Assembly (NCBI GenBank): GCA_020635975.1
Contig: JACJYT010000002.1
Coordinates: 186,001-250,000 of the forward strand
Length of the DNA stretch: 64,000 nucleotides
Direction: 5' to 3'
Source of the DNA: Chitinophagales bacterium
GTDB lineage: Bacteria > Bacteroidota > Bacteroidia > Chitinophagales > UBA8649
Below, in pieces: positions 19,835 through 27,762 of the stretch. Position numbers and translations under genes: made by a program. Positions within the stretch are counted from its first letter, which is position 1, and every line of letters starts with the position of its first letter. Below the pieces are notes generated by a model. The model did not search any database. It worked only from the letters and a program-made list of their open reading frames with translations, and was not told the DNA's origin.

Positions 19835-21076
19835 CTAGTGGTTTAAAGGAAGTAACCCCATTTTTCTATATTTCTTAACAGATAGTTTTTGATAGTTTAG
19901 CTGCTCATATTTTTCAAATACACTAGTTTCATTCACCTGAAAAGACGCCCCTTCATTATCGGCAGAATAGCGGGCCTCGTCGTCGTTCCAATTTTGTTCG
20001 CCCACTAATAAAGCCCAAATAAAATTGTCGTAGGTGTTTTTTCCAAAACTCAAGCGCATAAAGATATCGCTATCCGTTAGTTTTACACTAGCACAAAGTT
20101 CTTGTGTTTTTGGATCTTGTTTTGCCAAATCCTCTCCAAGTAAAGTAGTTTCGATATAACTTAAATTTTGCTCGCTGCCATCAACAGAAAATCCTAAGTA
20201 GCAATGGTTGGGTGTAGTTATCAAATAAGGATCTATACCCATGCGCATTAAGATAGATGCCATGAGGATGGTCCCTTCCACGCAGTTGGCTTGTCGGGTG
20301 TTATACACTTCTTCGAAGGTGCGAACAAATTGAGCACTTACATTTGGAAAATCACCCAAATCTCCTTTGAAGTAACTACTTAAAGAGCTATAATTAAAAT
20401 TTTTACTATTGAAATAATGCCAAACAGCATAAACCTGCTTATATACATCATCTCTCGAACCCATATAGCCAGTAACCTTGGAGATTACATTTTGTTGCAT
20501 GATTTCAGGTAGGATTTTATTGCTAATAATCGGATGGTTTTCATTTACATAGGCAGTATATACATAGTTCATATCGATGATGGTTCCAAATTCTGTAACC
20601 GCAATAAATGGACAATCATTAATCGATCGTACGGTGATGTTTTTGGTTTCTTCGCCCGTAAATTTGCCGTCTATATAAACGCTTATTTTTATCGGAACTG
20701 GTTTAGGTTGTTTCCAAGAATTGAGTGCTGTCCAATTGTAAAGCAGCTGGGGTGCTGCAAAAAACATTTCTCGAGTAGCAGCCATTTCAAATTCTAAGGT
20801 ACTCGTTGTTAAAATTTCGCTACTTTCTACTACAATTTTCACCTGACTTCCTTTAGAAAGTTTCGGAAAAATTACTCCAATTTGAGCATTGCCATCACCA
20901 TAAAAATTACCTGCTTCATTGGTGCTCAAATCATTAGCTAGTTGTGCCGTAGACCAAGCATAAGAAGGAAATATTTGCTGATCGAAAAAAGAGTAATAAA
21001 CCCAATCTTTCTTTTCTGCTTGACAAGAAAAAGAAACGATAAACATAAAAATAAGTAAAAGCGAAATTCTTTTCAT
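19835..21076 (-). CDS. Exported transglutaminase-like protein of unknown role
   Basis: The 413-residue protein starts with a signal peptide that ends in a lipobox-like VSFSCQ (Cys about 18), so it is probably a lipoprotein. The second half carries a transglutaminase-like core: Cys in ARQANCVEGTILMASILMRMG (about 265) and His in TTPNHCYLGFSV (about 293), with a likely acidic partner further on (SYIETTLLGED). This pattern is shared by cysteine proteases and peptide-processing enzymes as well as inactive folds. The N-terminal half is beta-rich and not recognised. It is divergent from the GH1 gene across an 88-bp AT-rich gap. Confidence 0.65.
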   Translation of the reverse strand: MKRISLLLIFMFIVSFSCQAEKKDWVYYSFFDQQIFPSYAWSTAQLANDLSTNEAGNFYGDGNAQIGVIFPKLSKGSQVKIVVESSEILTTSTLEFEMAATREMFFAAPQLLYNWTALNSWKQPKPVPIKISVYIDGKFTGEETKNITVRSINDCPFIAVTEFGTIIDMNYVYTAYVNENHPIISNKILPEIMQQNVISKVTGYMGSRDDVYKQVYAVWHYFNSKNFNYSSLSSYFKGDLGDFPNVSAQFVRTFEEVYNTRQANCVEGTILMASILMRMGIDPYLITTPNHCYLGFSVDGSEQNLSYIETTLLGEDLAKQDPKTQELCASVKLTDSDIFMRLSFGKNTYDNFIWALLVGEQNWNDDEARYSADNEGASFQVNETSVFEKYEQLNYQKLSVKKYRKMGLLPLNH

Positions 21077-21164
21077 GAGCTAGTTTTTTGAGTTCCTAAA
21101 TATATTAAATAATAAATTCTAAGTAATATAATTTATGCCATATTCTTTTTTTAAATTTACCCCT

Positions 21165-22601
21165 ATGGACAGAAGAAGTGCATTAAAGTTGGGAGGAATA
21201 ATTGCCTTAGGATTAAGCTTAAAGCCATATAGGGCCTTAGCACAGTTAAGTATGGAAGATTTAAATAAAATGAAATTTGGGCCAGACTTTCTTTGGGGGA
21301 CGGCAACTGCTGCAACGCAAATAGAAGGTGCATGGAATGAAGATGGCAAAGGACTTTCAATTTGGGATACATTTGCGAAAAAAGAAGGCAAAATAAAGGA
21401 CGGAAGTAATGTAGAAGTAGCCTGCGATTTTTATCATAAATATGAAGAAGACATAGATTTAATGGCCAGCTTGGGTTTTGATGTTTTTCGTTTTTCTGTG
21501 GCTTGGACAAGAATTCTACCTTATGGCACCCAATATGTAAACCAAAGGGGTATAGACTTTTACAATAGAGTAATTGATTATACCCTAGCTAAAGGTATGC
21601 AGCCATGGCTTACCCTTTACCATTGGGATTTACCCCAATTATTGCAAGACAAAGGCGGCTGGGCAAACAGAGAAGTGATTTCGTGGTTTAGTGAATATGT
21701 AGAAGTTTGTGCCAAGCATTTTGGCGACCGAGTTAAAAACTGGATGGTATTTAATGAGCCCATGGCATTTACTGGTTTAGGCTACCTATCTGGCATGCAT
21801 GCACCTGGAGAAAGGGGCTTGAATAAGTTTTTAAAAACAGTACATTACGTTAGTTTATGTCAAGCTGAAGGTGGTCGTATTTTAAGAAAGAATATTCCTG
21901 ATGCGAATATAGGAACAACCTTTTCGGTAACAGCAGTTGAAGCGAAAGACCCTTCCAAGAAAAAGCATGTAATTGCTGCTAGAAAAGCAGATGCTATGTT
22001 TAACAGATTGTTTATTGAGCCTAGTTTAGGAATGGGCTATCCTATAGAAGATCTGCCGATAATAAAGGGAATTGAAAAGTTTATTGAGGAGGGTGATAAG
22101 GAAAAATTAGCTTTTAAATTTGACTTTATTGGCTTGCAAAATTATTTTAGAACGGTAGCAAAATTTAGTTTATGGCCTCCGTTTATGTGGGCCAATGTGG
22201 TAAAGGCAGAGAAACTAGTAAAAGACAAAAGCGAACTTACCGCCATGGGTTGGGAGGTAAGTCCTAAGGGCATTTACGACATCATTAAGCAATTTGATAA
22301 GTATGGCGTTCCAATGTATATCACCGAAAATGGAGCTGCCTTCGAAGACCATCTTAATGCAGATGGTAGCGTGCACGATGTGAAGCGCGTTCAATTTTTT
22401 AAAGACTATTTAAAGAATGTTTTGCAGGCTAAAGAAGAAGGTGCAGATTTAAGAGGCTACTTTCTATGGACTTTTATGGATAACTTCGAATGGGCTGAAG
22501 GTTATGAACCCAGATTTGGTATCGTTTATAACGATTTCAATACCCAAAGAAGATATGTAAAAGACAGTGGGCTTTGGTGGCAGAACTTCCTCAAAAATTA
22601 A
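21165..22601 (+). CDS. Tat-exported GH1 beta-glucosidase-type glycosidase
   Basis: This glycoside hydrolase family 1 enzyme has the full (beta/alpha)8 barrel. The opening FGPDFLWGTATAATQIEGA is the family's N-terminal signature; the acid/base Glu lies in FNEPMAF and the nucleophile Glu in YITENGAAF; the end has GYFLWTFMDNFEWAEGY. I chose the ATG at 21165 over the one at 21135 because it opens with MDRRSALKLGG, a twin-arginine signal followed by a hydrophobic stretch and ALAQ. Export is unusual for GH1, whose members are commonly cytoplasmic, and points to periplasmic cleavage of beta-glucosides or similar sugars. It converges with an AraC-type regulator gene, overlapping by 4 bp. Confidence 0.93.
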   Translation: MDRRSALKLGGIIALGLSLKPYRALAQLSMEDLNKMKFGPDFLWGTATAATQIEGAWNEDGKGLSIWDTFAKKEGKIKDGSNVEVACDFYHKYEEDIDLMASLGFDVFRFSVAWTRILPYGTQYVNQRGIDFYNRVIDYTLAKGMQPWLTLYHWDLPQLLQDKGGWANREVISWFSEYVEVCAKHFGDRVKNWMVFNEPMAFTGLGYLSGMHAPGERGLNKFLKTVHYVSLCQAEGGRILRKNIPDANIGTTFSVTAVEAKDPSKKKHVIAARKADAMFNRLFIEPSLGMGYPIEDLPIIKGIEKFIEEGDKEKLAFKFDFIGLQNYFRTVAKFSLWPPFMWANVVKAEKLVKDKSELTAMGWEVSPKGIYDIIKQFDKYGVPMYITENGAAFEDHLNADGSVHDVKRVQFFKDYLKNVLQAKEEGADLRGYFLWTFMDNFEWAEGYEPRFGIVYNDFNTQRRYVKDSGLWWQNFLKN

Positions 22602-23764
22602 GATTGAGCCCTTGCTTCTAATTGCTCATTCTTCCATTGCGAAGGAGTCATTCCTGTGTTTTGTTTAAAGATGCTGTTGAAAGTCGATTTAGAATTAAAG
22701 CCACTTTCGAAAGCTAGAGCAACAATGGTTAAATGCTCAAACTTCGGGTCTAGTAGCCTTTTCTTTACTTCCTCTATCCTGTATTCATTGATAAAAGTGA
22801 AGAAGTTTTTACCAATATTGTTGTTCAATATTTCGGTTAGATGATGTCGAGAAATATTCAGTTGCTTCGATAAATCTTGTACCGTTAATTCTGGATTAAG
22901 ATAAGGTCTTTCTGCTTGCATGAAACTAAAAATATGCTCGAGGTATTTTTCTTTTTGATCCTCGCCTAGATTAGAGTTTTTATACTTTTCGTTATCCTTA
23001 GAATTCGCATCGTCGTTCGAACTATCTTCCTCGCCATCCTTGTTACTTTCGGGCAATACTTTAAACAAATAAGGCTGCTTAATACCAAAATAACTTACCG
23101 CAAAGGCCATAATGGTTAAAAATATATCTGAGCTGTAAGCAATATCAAAATATTGTTCGCCTTTATAAATGTTAACGGCTCCCAAGGCAAAATAAAGCAC
23201 ATAAGTGAGACTAAAAATAGCCATGAGTACATAGAGCCAATTCAACTCGTTGCTTTCAGAAAAATAAGAAAATCTATCCTTTAATTGTTTTCTATGCTTT
23301 CTTAATAAAACGTAGGTTTTAAAGGTATAAAAGCTAACAGAGCTAAGAAAGGCAGTGGCATATATGATGCGGGCAAAAACATAGCCATCCTTTTTAAACA
23401 CCGTATGGGCATCGAACAAAAGTTTGTCTTTAAAAAAGACGAAATATAAAAAAGTAAAGAGCACGAAGGGTACAAAATGATAAGCATCTTTACTTTTAAT
23501 AAAGAACCTTCTTCTCAATAAATACTTGGTGTACAAATAAAGGAAGGGTCCAAAAGTTAGCGGAATTAAACCTATGGAAAACTGATTGTCGAAAAACTCA
23601 CCATGCTCTGCACTAATCATTAAAATCATCATTTTAAATGATATGGTAAGCAACCAAGCTAGAAGCATATAGTCTGAACCTTGCTTAGCTTTTTTAGTAA
23701 GCAGCACTAAGGCAACGAACAAGCATTGCGAAATTCCGATATAGTATAGAGTTTCTGGATGCAT
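22598..23764 (-). CDS. Membrane-anchored AraC-family regulator
   Basis: The 388-residue protein has about seven membrane segments in residues 1-230, then a charged linker (DGEEDSSNDDANSKDNEKYK) and a C-terminal AraC DNA-binding domain. That domain shows LTVQDLSKQLNISRHHLTEILN for the first helix-turn-helix and VALAFESGFNSKSTFNSIFKQNTGMTPSQWK for the second. Such proteins may sense a membrane or periplasmic signal and act directly on DNA. It overlaps the stop of the upstream DUF2147 gene by one base (TAATG), suggesting translational coupling. Neighbouring GH1 is a possible but unproven target. Confidence 0.88.
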   Translation of the reverse strand: MHPETLYYIGISQCLFVALVLLTKKAKQGSDYMLLAWLLTISFKMMILMISAEHGEFFDNQFSIGLIPLTFGPFLYLYTKYLLRRRFFIKSKDAYHFVPFVLFTFLYFVFFKDKLLFDAHTVFKKDGYVFARIIYATAFLSSVSFYTFKTYVLLRKHRKQLKDRFSYFSESNELNWLYVLMAIFSLTYVLYFALGAVNIYKGEQYFDIAYSSDIFLTIMAFAVSYFGIKQPYLFKVLPESNKDGEEDSSNDDANSKDNEKYKNSNLGEDQKEKYLEHIFSFMQAERPYLNPELTVQDLSKQLNISRHHLTEILNNNIGKNFFTFINEYRIEEVKKRLLDPKFEHLTIVALAFESGFNSKSTFNSIFKQNTGMTPSQWKNEQLEARAQS

Positions 23765-24198
23765 TATTTCTCAACTACTCTGGTCCATTTTTGAGTTTTC
23801 GCTAAAAAGAAAAAGAAACCATAGTGCCCCGTTAGTTTCAATTCATTTCCTTCCACTTGAATTTTTCCGTTGTAAGAATTGCCGTTTTTAAAATTATAGA
23901 TTCGCCCATCTTTCCATTGCTCTCTATACGCATCGTAAACGAAGTTGGTCCATAAATCTAAACCCAGTAACTTTCTGTTTTTCAAATTCGGATCGTCATT
24001 ATTTACGTCGAACTGATATTTTGCTTCCGTATCATTCAACTTAACAAGCTTAGCGAAGTAGGCATTTTCTTTTTTGTAGACCTCAATAATTTGGGTTTTC
24101 TCCTCGTTTGTCCATTTGCCTATAATAGATTCGGGAGTTTGACAGATAAGCTTACTAGTTAGGAGTAGGCTTAATATTAGAATGCTAAATTTCTTCAT
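23764..24198 (-). CDS. DUF2147-like secreted protein
   Basis: The 144-residue protein has a signal peptide (to about SKLICQ) and a mature domain that fits DUF2147: SIIGKWTNEEKTQIIEVYK at the start, a central LGLDLWTNFVYDAYREQW-DGRIYNFKNGNSYNG and ELKLTGHYGFFFFLAKTQKWTRV at the end. DUF2147 proteins are small beta-barrels of unknown role, often near envelope or stress genes. It is the first gene of a pair with the AraC-type regulator. Confidence 0.8.
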   Translation of the reverse strand: MKKFSILILSLLLTSKLICQTPESIIGKWTNEEKTQIIEVYKKENAYFAKLVKLNDTEAKYQFDVNNDDPNLKNRKLLGLDLWTNFVYDAYREQWKDGRIYNFKNGNSYNGKIQVEGNELKLTGHYGFFFFLAKTQKWTRVVEK

Positions 24199-24213
24199 CT
24201 TGCTTAAATAAAA

Positions 24214-24242
24214 AAAGCCGCTCTATAAAATAGAACGACTTT
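24214..24242 (-). terminator. Leftward terminator between asparaginase-like and DUF2147 genes
   Basis: On the minus strand a 13-bp stem (two G-U pairs allowed) with a 3-base TTT loop is followed directly by TTTTTT. Plus-strand arms are 24214-24226 and 24230-24242. It would end transcripts coming from the asparaginase-like gene and beyond. Confidence 0.75.
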
Positions 24243-24376
24243 AAAAAACACCTTAAATTATATATCCTTATGATTTGGTAAATCAAAGGAAAACAATTTC
24301 CATTAATTTTAAAAAGTTTCTCCGTTTTATAGAGTCCGAGTTTCTAAATACGAACTTTGTTCTTTATAGGCTTACT

Positions 24377-24862
24377 TTAATTTTCTTCAAAAAAACCTGT
24401 CTTTTTATTCTTTTTAACCTTATCCCAAGTATAGAATTTTCCATTCATAGCTATGTACACGCCGCGCGGTAAACTCTGTGCAAAGGCCAAGGCACTACCT
24501 AAATTGAAAAGTGCATCGCTAGCGCCAAAAGCATAAGGTACCATGGCACCGGTGAGAACTATGGTCTTATCCATTTTAGCTTGTGCCAAAAACTTTGCAG
24601 TTTCTGTTAAGGTATCTGTTCCATGCGTAATGAGTATTTTATCTTCTTCGCACATTTCACAGTTTCTAAGTATCATTTCTCTGTCGGTATCTGTCATTTC
24701 CAAGCTATCGACCATCATCAAGGTCCGAATACTATAATCGACAGTACATCTTCCTAGTTCCAAAATTCCAGGCACATGCGTTTCGGTAAAATGAAGTTTA
24801 CCATCAATCATGTTGTATTCTTTGTCAAAGGTTCCTCCAGTAATTAAAATTCTAACCGACAT
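24377..24862 (-). CDS. Short asparaginase-domain protein
   Basis: The 161-residue protein covers only the N-terminal domain of an L-asparaginase. The first catalytic Thr loop is ITGGTFDKEY (about 7-16), the second is ITHGTDTLTETAKFL, and the Lys region appears as KTIVLTGAMVPY. Full asparaginases are about 320-350 residues and have a second domain; here the frame ends naturally at FFEEN with no continuing homology visible downstream. Short stand-alone proteins of this kind are known in bacteria, so it may be intact rather than truncated. Activity on asparagine is unproven. No signal peptide. Confidence 0.78.
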   Translation of the reverse strand: MSVRILITGGTFDKEYNMIDGKLHFTETHVPGILELGRCTVDYSIRTLMMVDSLEMTDTDREMILRNCEMCEEDKILITHGTDTLTETAKFLAQAKMDKTIVLTGAMVPYAFGASDALFNLGSALAFAQSLPRGVYIAMNGKFYTWDKVKKNKKTGFFEEN

Positions 24863-24933
24863 AGCAAAGTTTCTTGTTGCTGCAAAAATAAGGGCTTAAG
24901 CCGAGCTTTTACAATTTAAGAGAGTAATTCCTT

Positions 24934-25857
24934 TTAACGATACAAAATACCCAATACTACAGCAGTAATAATTGGAAGGGGTATGTCTCCATGAATTTCC
25001 CATTCGTTATCGCCAAAAGAGCCAAAGCGTTTGCGAATTACGCCATCTTCTATAAAGTATTCGTTTTGGTAATTGTTATTCCAAACTTGACGCAGTATAC
25101 CATTTTGCCAAGACCATTGCCCTTGAGGATTGCCCCCCCAATAAGGTTTTAAAGAAGAGCCATCCCATTGCCATTCTTCTTGGGTGCGTGGGTAATTTCG
25201 GGGGTAGAGTTTATCGCCATCGAGAATCCAGAACATGGGGCTGGAACTATTTGCACCATAGGGATATAGGTTTCTGCCATCCCAAATCCAAACCATCCCA
25301 TTGCCAAATACCTTTTGCATGTAGGCTAGTCCATTGCTAGGGGTGTTTGTCTGAAGGCTTTGTTGAATTTGATTTTCTAATTTTAGATCCTTCCACAAGG
25401 CAAAGTATACGGCTATTAGAGCGGCATTACTTATGTTTTTATTGGGAATAAAGGCTAATAAACTATCGTTTAGGGCATTATATATGGCCCAAGATTGATC
25501 GGTTTCAGCAAAAATGGCTAGGGCAAAGTTTTGTTCTTGCTTCGTATAATATAGAACAGATTCTTTAAGGGAATAGGAGCTAGATGCTCCTTTGGAATTA
25601 TAGATTTTCCCTTCCTTTTTTTGTGTTAAACTATCTATGGCTAAGGTGAATTCAATTTTCTTGTAGGAAGTGCTTGCTCCTTTAAAAACTATATTTCCTT
25701 GAAAGCTGTAGAGAACTTGGCCATCTTTACTACTAAGTTCTTTGTCGTGGAGAAGGTAAAGCGTATCGCTATTTAGGTTCAATACCGGTACTTGCGCCTT
25801 AAGTAGGAAGAAGATGCTGAATAGGAGGAGGGTATAGATGCTTTTTCTACTTTTCAT
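24934..25857 (-). CDS. Exported protein with tandem W-x-W-D-G-type repeats
   Basis: The 307-residue protein starts with a signal peptide (ending LLKAQV). Residues about 20-185 form a domain I do not recognise. From about 190 on there are six tandem units of about 20 residues: WIWDGRNLYPY, FWILDGDKLYPR, WQWDGSSLKPY, WSWQNGILRQV, YFIEDGVIRKR and WEIHGDIPLP. Each has an aromatic pair, a D/N-G turn and a following hydrophobic strand, consistent with a repeating beta-hairpin. The last ends in a hydrophobic stretch (PLPIITAVVLGILYR) that might anchor the C-terminus in a membrane. No function can be assigned. It follows the HAD gene by 3 bp. Confidence 0.65.
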   Translation of the reverse strand: MKSRKSIYTLLLFSIFFLLKAQVPVLNLNSDTLYLLHDKELSSKDGQVLYSFQGNIVFKGASTSYKKIEFTLAIDSLTQKKEGKIYNSKGASSSYSLKESVLYYTKQEQNFALAIFAETDQSWAIYNALNDSLLAFIPNKNISNAALIAVYFALWKDLKLENQIQQSLQTNTPSNGLAYMQKVFGNGMVWIWDGRNLYPYGANSSSPMFWILDGDKLYPRNYPRTQEEWQWDGSSLKPYWGGNPQGQWSWQNGILRQVWNNNYQNEYFIEDGVIRKRFGSFGDNEWEIHGDIPLPIITAVVLGILYR

Positions 25858-25860
25858 TAT

Positions 25861-26484
25861 CTATAGTAAATTATATAGCAGCTCTCTGTCTTGTAAATGC
25901 CAAGTTCTTATGCCCAAAGCTTGAGCCGTTTCAATGTTTTCCAATTTATCGTCGATAAACAAACATTCTGAAGCTGGCAACTTATGCTTTTCCAGTATAT
26001 AACTATAGGCTTCGGCGTGAGGTTTTCTGTATCCAATTTCGTGCGAATAATATACATGGTCGAACAGCTCATTTAGATTCTTTAGACCGTGCTCTGGCAA
26101 TAGTTCTTGCTCCAAAAATTGAATATGAATTTCGTTGGTATTACTCAAAACAAAACTTTGATAGGAATTACGCAAGTTTTGTACCAAAGTGATTTTTTTA
26201 CTCGGTATTTGGAGGAGCATGGCATTCCATGCGGCATCAATTTCATGGTCGTTTGTCTTTACATTAAATTGCTTTCTCAGAGCAGATCTAAATTCTGCAG
26301 GAGAAATGGCACCAACTTCTAGTTGGTCGAAAATCTTGCTTTGCTTTTGGTAAGAATAAATTTCCTTATCCTTTAATTGAAACAAGCTTTTGAAAGCTTC
26401 TTCGGTTTTATGGAAGTCGAGATCAACAATTACTTCGCCAAGGTCGTAAATGATATTTTTTATTCCCTTCAGAATTTCTTGCAT
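25861..26484 (-). CDS. HAD-superfamily phosphatase (YihX-like)
   Basis: This 207-residue cytoplasmic protein belongs to the HAD hydrolases. Motif I is YDLGEVIVDLD near residue 14, where Gly takes the place of the second Asp as in the YihX/epoxide-hydrolase-N group. Motif II is SNTNEIH, the Lys motif is GYRKPHAEAYSYIL, and motif IV is CLFIDDKLENIETAQALGIRT. YihX of E. coli is an alpha-D-glucose-1-phosphate phosphatase, but the substrate here cannot be inferred. It shares a transcript with the downstream repeat protein. Confidence 0.85.
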   Translation of the reverse strand: MQEILKGIKNIIYDLGEVIVDLDFHKTEEAFKSLFQLKDKEIYSYQKQSKIFDQLEVGAISPAEFRSALRKQFNVKTNDHEIDAAWNAMLLQIPSKKITLVQNLRNSYQSFVLSNTNEIHIQFLEQELLPEHGLKNLNELFDHVYYSHEIGYRKPHAEAYSYILEKHKLPASECLFIDDKLENIETAQALGIRTWHLQDRELLYNLL

Positions 26485-26678
26485 AAAATAGTATGAATTT
26501 GGAGCAATATACTTACTTTTGCAATCCTTTTTAAATTCTATTTCTTAAAAGAATATAAAAAGCAAAGTTCTAATTTATACTCTTTAGCAAGAGTAAGATA
26601 TATGGGTAACTAAAGCACATACCACTAGCATGGCACTCCGCTTTGCTTTGCTTGGTATAAGTTTAGGTACTAAAGATT

Positions 26679-26700
26679 TAACTTGTTTAGATACAAGTTA
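26679..26700. repeat. 8-bp inverted repeat just before the tRNA
   Basis: TAACTTGT (26679-26686) and ACAAGTTA (26693-26700) are perfectly complementary with a 6-base gap, ending one base before the mature tRNA. It may be a processing hairpin in the precursor or an upstream operator. Confidence 0.4.
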
Positions 26701-26701
26701 T

Positions 26702-26775
26702 GGTCCTATAGCTCAGTTGGTTAGAGCACCTGACTCATAATCAGGTGGTCCACGGTTCGAGCCCGTGTGGGACCA
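26702..26775 (+). tRNA. tRNA with CAT anticodon, probably tRNA-Ile2 (lysidine type)
   Basis: A complete cloverleaf is visible: acceptor GGTCCTA with TGGGACC, D arm GCTC/GAGC, anticodon stem CCTGA/TCAGG with loop CTCATAA (anticodon CAT), and T arm CACGG TTCGAGC CCGTG. Discriminator base is A; CCA is not encoded. The acceptor stem has C4-G69 and C5-G68, the pairs known to favour TilS, which converts the anticodon C to lysidine so that the tRNA reads AUA as isoleucine. Elongator tRNA-Met is the alternative. Its 3' end marks the left edge of the metal-resistance island. Confidence 0.93.
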
Positions 26776-26786
26776 CATTGAAAGTC

Positions 26787-26820
26787 AAAGGCTTACAAGG
26801 TTTTTATCGAGTGAGCCTTT
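26787..26820 (+). terminator. Terminator after the tRNA
   Basis: AAAGGCTTAC (26787-26796) pairs with GTGAGCCTTT (26811-26820) with one G-T pair and a 14-base loop, followed by TT and C. It lies 11 bp beyond the tRNA 3' end. Confidence 0.65.
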
Positions 26821-26825
26821 TTCTA

Positions 26826-26847
26826 TTTGCCCATAATTTGCCCATAA
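26826..26847. repeat. Tandem 11-bp repeat, possible attachment site remnant
   Basis: TTTGCCCATAA is present twice head to tail (26826-26836 and 26837-26847) just past the tRNA terminator. Elements that integrate at tRNA 3' ends leave their attachment core here. A 15-base segment with one mismatch (TTTGCCCATTATTTG, 36050-36064) occurs near the other end of the island. The link is a suggestion; no integrase gene remains in the window. Confidence 0.3.
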
Positions 26848-26904
26848 ATCTTGGAAAAGTGCAAAATTGGTATAGTATCTGCTGTTATTCCGTTTATTGA
26901 ATAT

Positions 26905-27318
26905 ATGAATGAAAAAATAGAAAATAGACTCAATCAAAGGGATGTAAAACCTACTGCAATGCGAATCCTTGTTCTTCAATATTTGATGGAGCAAGACAAT
27001 GCTGTTTCATTACAAAGCATAGAAAATGCCTTTGGTATAGCTTATAAATCCACATTATACAGAACACTTAAAACCTTTGAGAAAAACAAACTCGTTCACA
27101 CCATTGATGACGGAACAAAGCAATTAAAATATGCTCTTTGTTTAGAAAGTTGTGAATGTGAAACCATTGACCAACATTATCATTTCCATTGTACTAAATG
27201 TCAAAACACCTTCTGCCTTACCAATCAAAATATCCCTCAGATAGAATTACCAAAAAACTTCAAAATGCAACAGGCTAATTTGGTTATCAAAGGTTTATGC
27301 GAAAATTGCAACCACTAA
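26905..27318 (+). CDS. Fur-family metal-responsive regulator
   Basis: This protein of about 137 residues is a winged-helix repressor of the Fur/Zur/PerR family. The DNA-binding part includes RDVKPTAMRILVLQYLM and the recognition helix region IAYKSTLYRTLKTFEKNKLV. The dimerisation part holds a His/Cys metal site: CECETIDQHYHFHCTKC and the structural zinc motifs CTKCQNTFC and CENCNH. I chose the ATG at 26905 (MNEKIENRLNQ) over an upstream TTG at 26851, as the family begins near there. As first gene of the metal-export island it probably senses the exported metal, though Fur-type proteins more often control uptake. Confidence 0.85.
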   Translation: MNEKIENRLNQRDVKPTAMRILVLQYLMEQDNAVSLQSIENAFGIAYKSTLYRTLKTFEKNKLVHTIDDGTKQLKYALCLESCECETIDQHYHFHCTKCQNTFCLTNQNIPQIELPKNFKMQQANLVIKGLCENCNH

Positions 27319-27366
27319 ACTTTGCAAGTGAGTTGCAGAGAATTTGCATTATTTTTGAATCCAGAA

Positions 27367-27687
27367 ATGAGAATATTGGCATTCATATTATGTATTTATA
27401 TTGCAACACTATCTGTTGTGCCATGTACAGATTATGTGCCACAAACTACCCACTCTTCAAACACTGAGGTATCTACAGGAGACCACGACCATAATCATTC
27501 AGACCACCAAGATAGTTGTACACCGTTTTGTGTATGTGCTTGTTGTGGCACTATGATTACTATGCCTACTTTACAACCTTTGGTGCAGGCAAGAGTGGTT
27601 ATTTCTACAGATTACCTTTTTTATTACACATTAGATTATTCCTTTGATTATAACGAAGGAGTTTGGCATCCGCCAGCCCATAGTTAA
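27367..27687 (+). CDS. DUF6660-like His/Cys-rich exported protein
   Basis: The protein has about 106 residues from the ATG at 27367 (MRILAFILCIYIATLSVVPC); the ORF could be extended upstream but without a signal sequence. A signal peptide is followed by a His/Asp stretch (GDHDHNHSDHQD) and a Cys cluster (SCTPFCVCACCG), both suited to metal binding, and a C-terminal aromatic part ending WHPPAHS. This matches small DUF6660 proteins that accompany CzcA/CusA genes in Bacteroidota. A role as periplasmic metal binder is inferred from composition and context. Confidence 0.75.
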   Translation: MRILAFILCIYIATLSVVPCTDYVPQTTHSSNTEVSTGDHDHNHSDHQDSCTPFCVCACCGTMITMPTLQPLVQARVVISTDYLFYYTLDYSFDYNEGVWHPPAHS

Positions 27688-27745
27688 ACCACTTTTCAAG
27701 GGACAACTATGCCCTTTTCAATCATAGTCAAGGTTTAACTTTTTT
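27679..27745 (+). promoter_or_regulatory. Terminator or attenuator-like element before czcA
   Basis: AGTTAAACC (27682-27690) pairs perfectly with GGTTTAACT (27732-27740), which is followed by TTTTT. An inner stem AAGGG/CCCTT (27698-27702 and 27712-27716) can nest within it. CATAGT (27679-27684), ACTATG (27706-27711) and CATAGT (27723-27728) offer alternative pairings that disrupt the outer stem. It starts within the last codons of the DUF6660-like gene and ends 17 bp before czcA, so it could terminate the regulator transcript or attenuate pump expression. Confidence 0.5.
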
Positions 27746-27762
27746 ATAAAAATCAAATATTA

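Noticed and set aside
24377..24862. Asparaginase-like gene considered as truncated.
   Set aside because: No C-terminal asparaginase sequence remains downstream in any frame and stand-alone short forms are known.
26785..26994. Leftward open frame of 69 codons next to the tRNA, considered as an integrase remnant.
   Set aside because: The translation lacks any recombinase motif and overlaps the start of the Fur-type gene; it is most likely chance.
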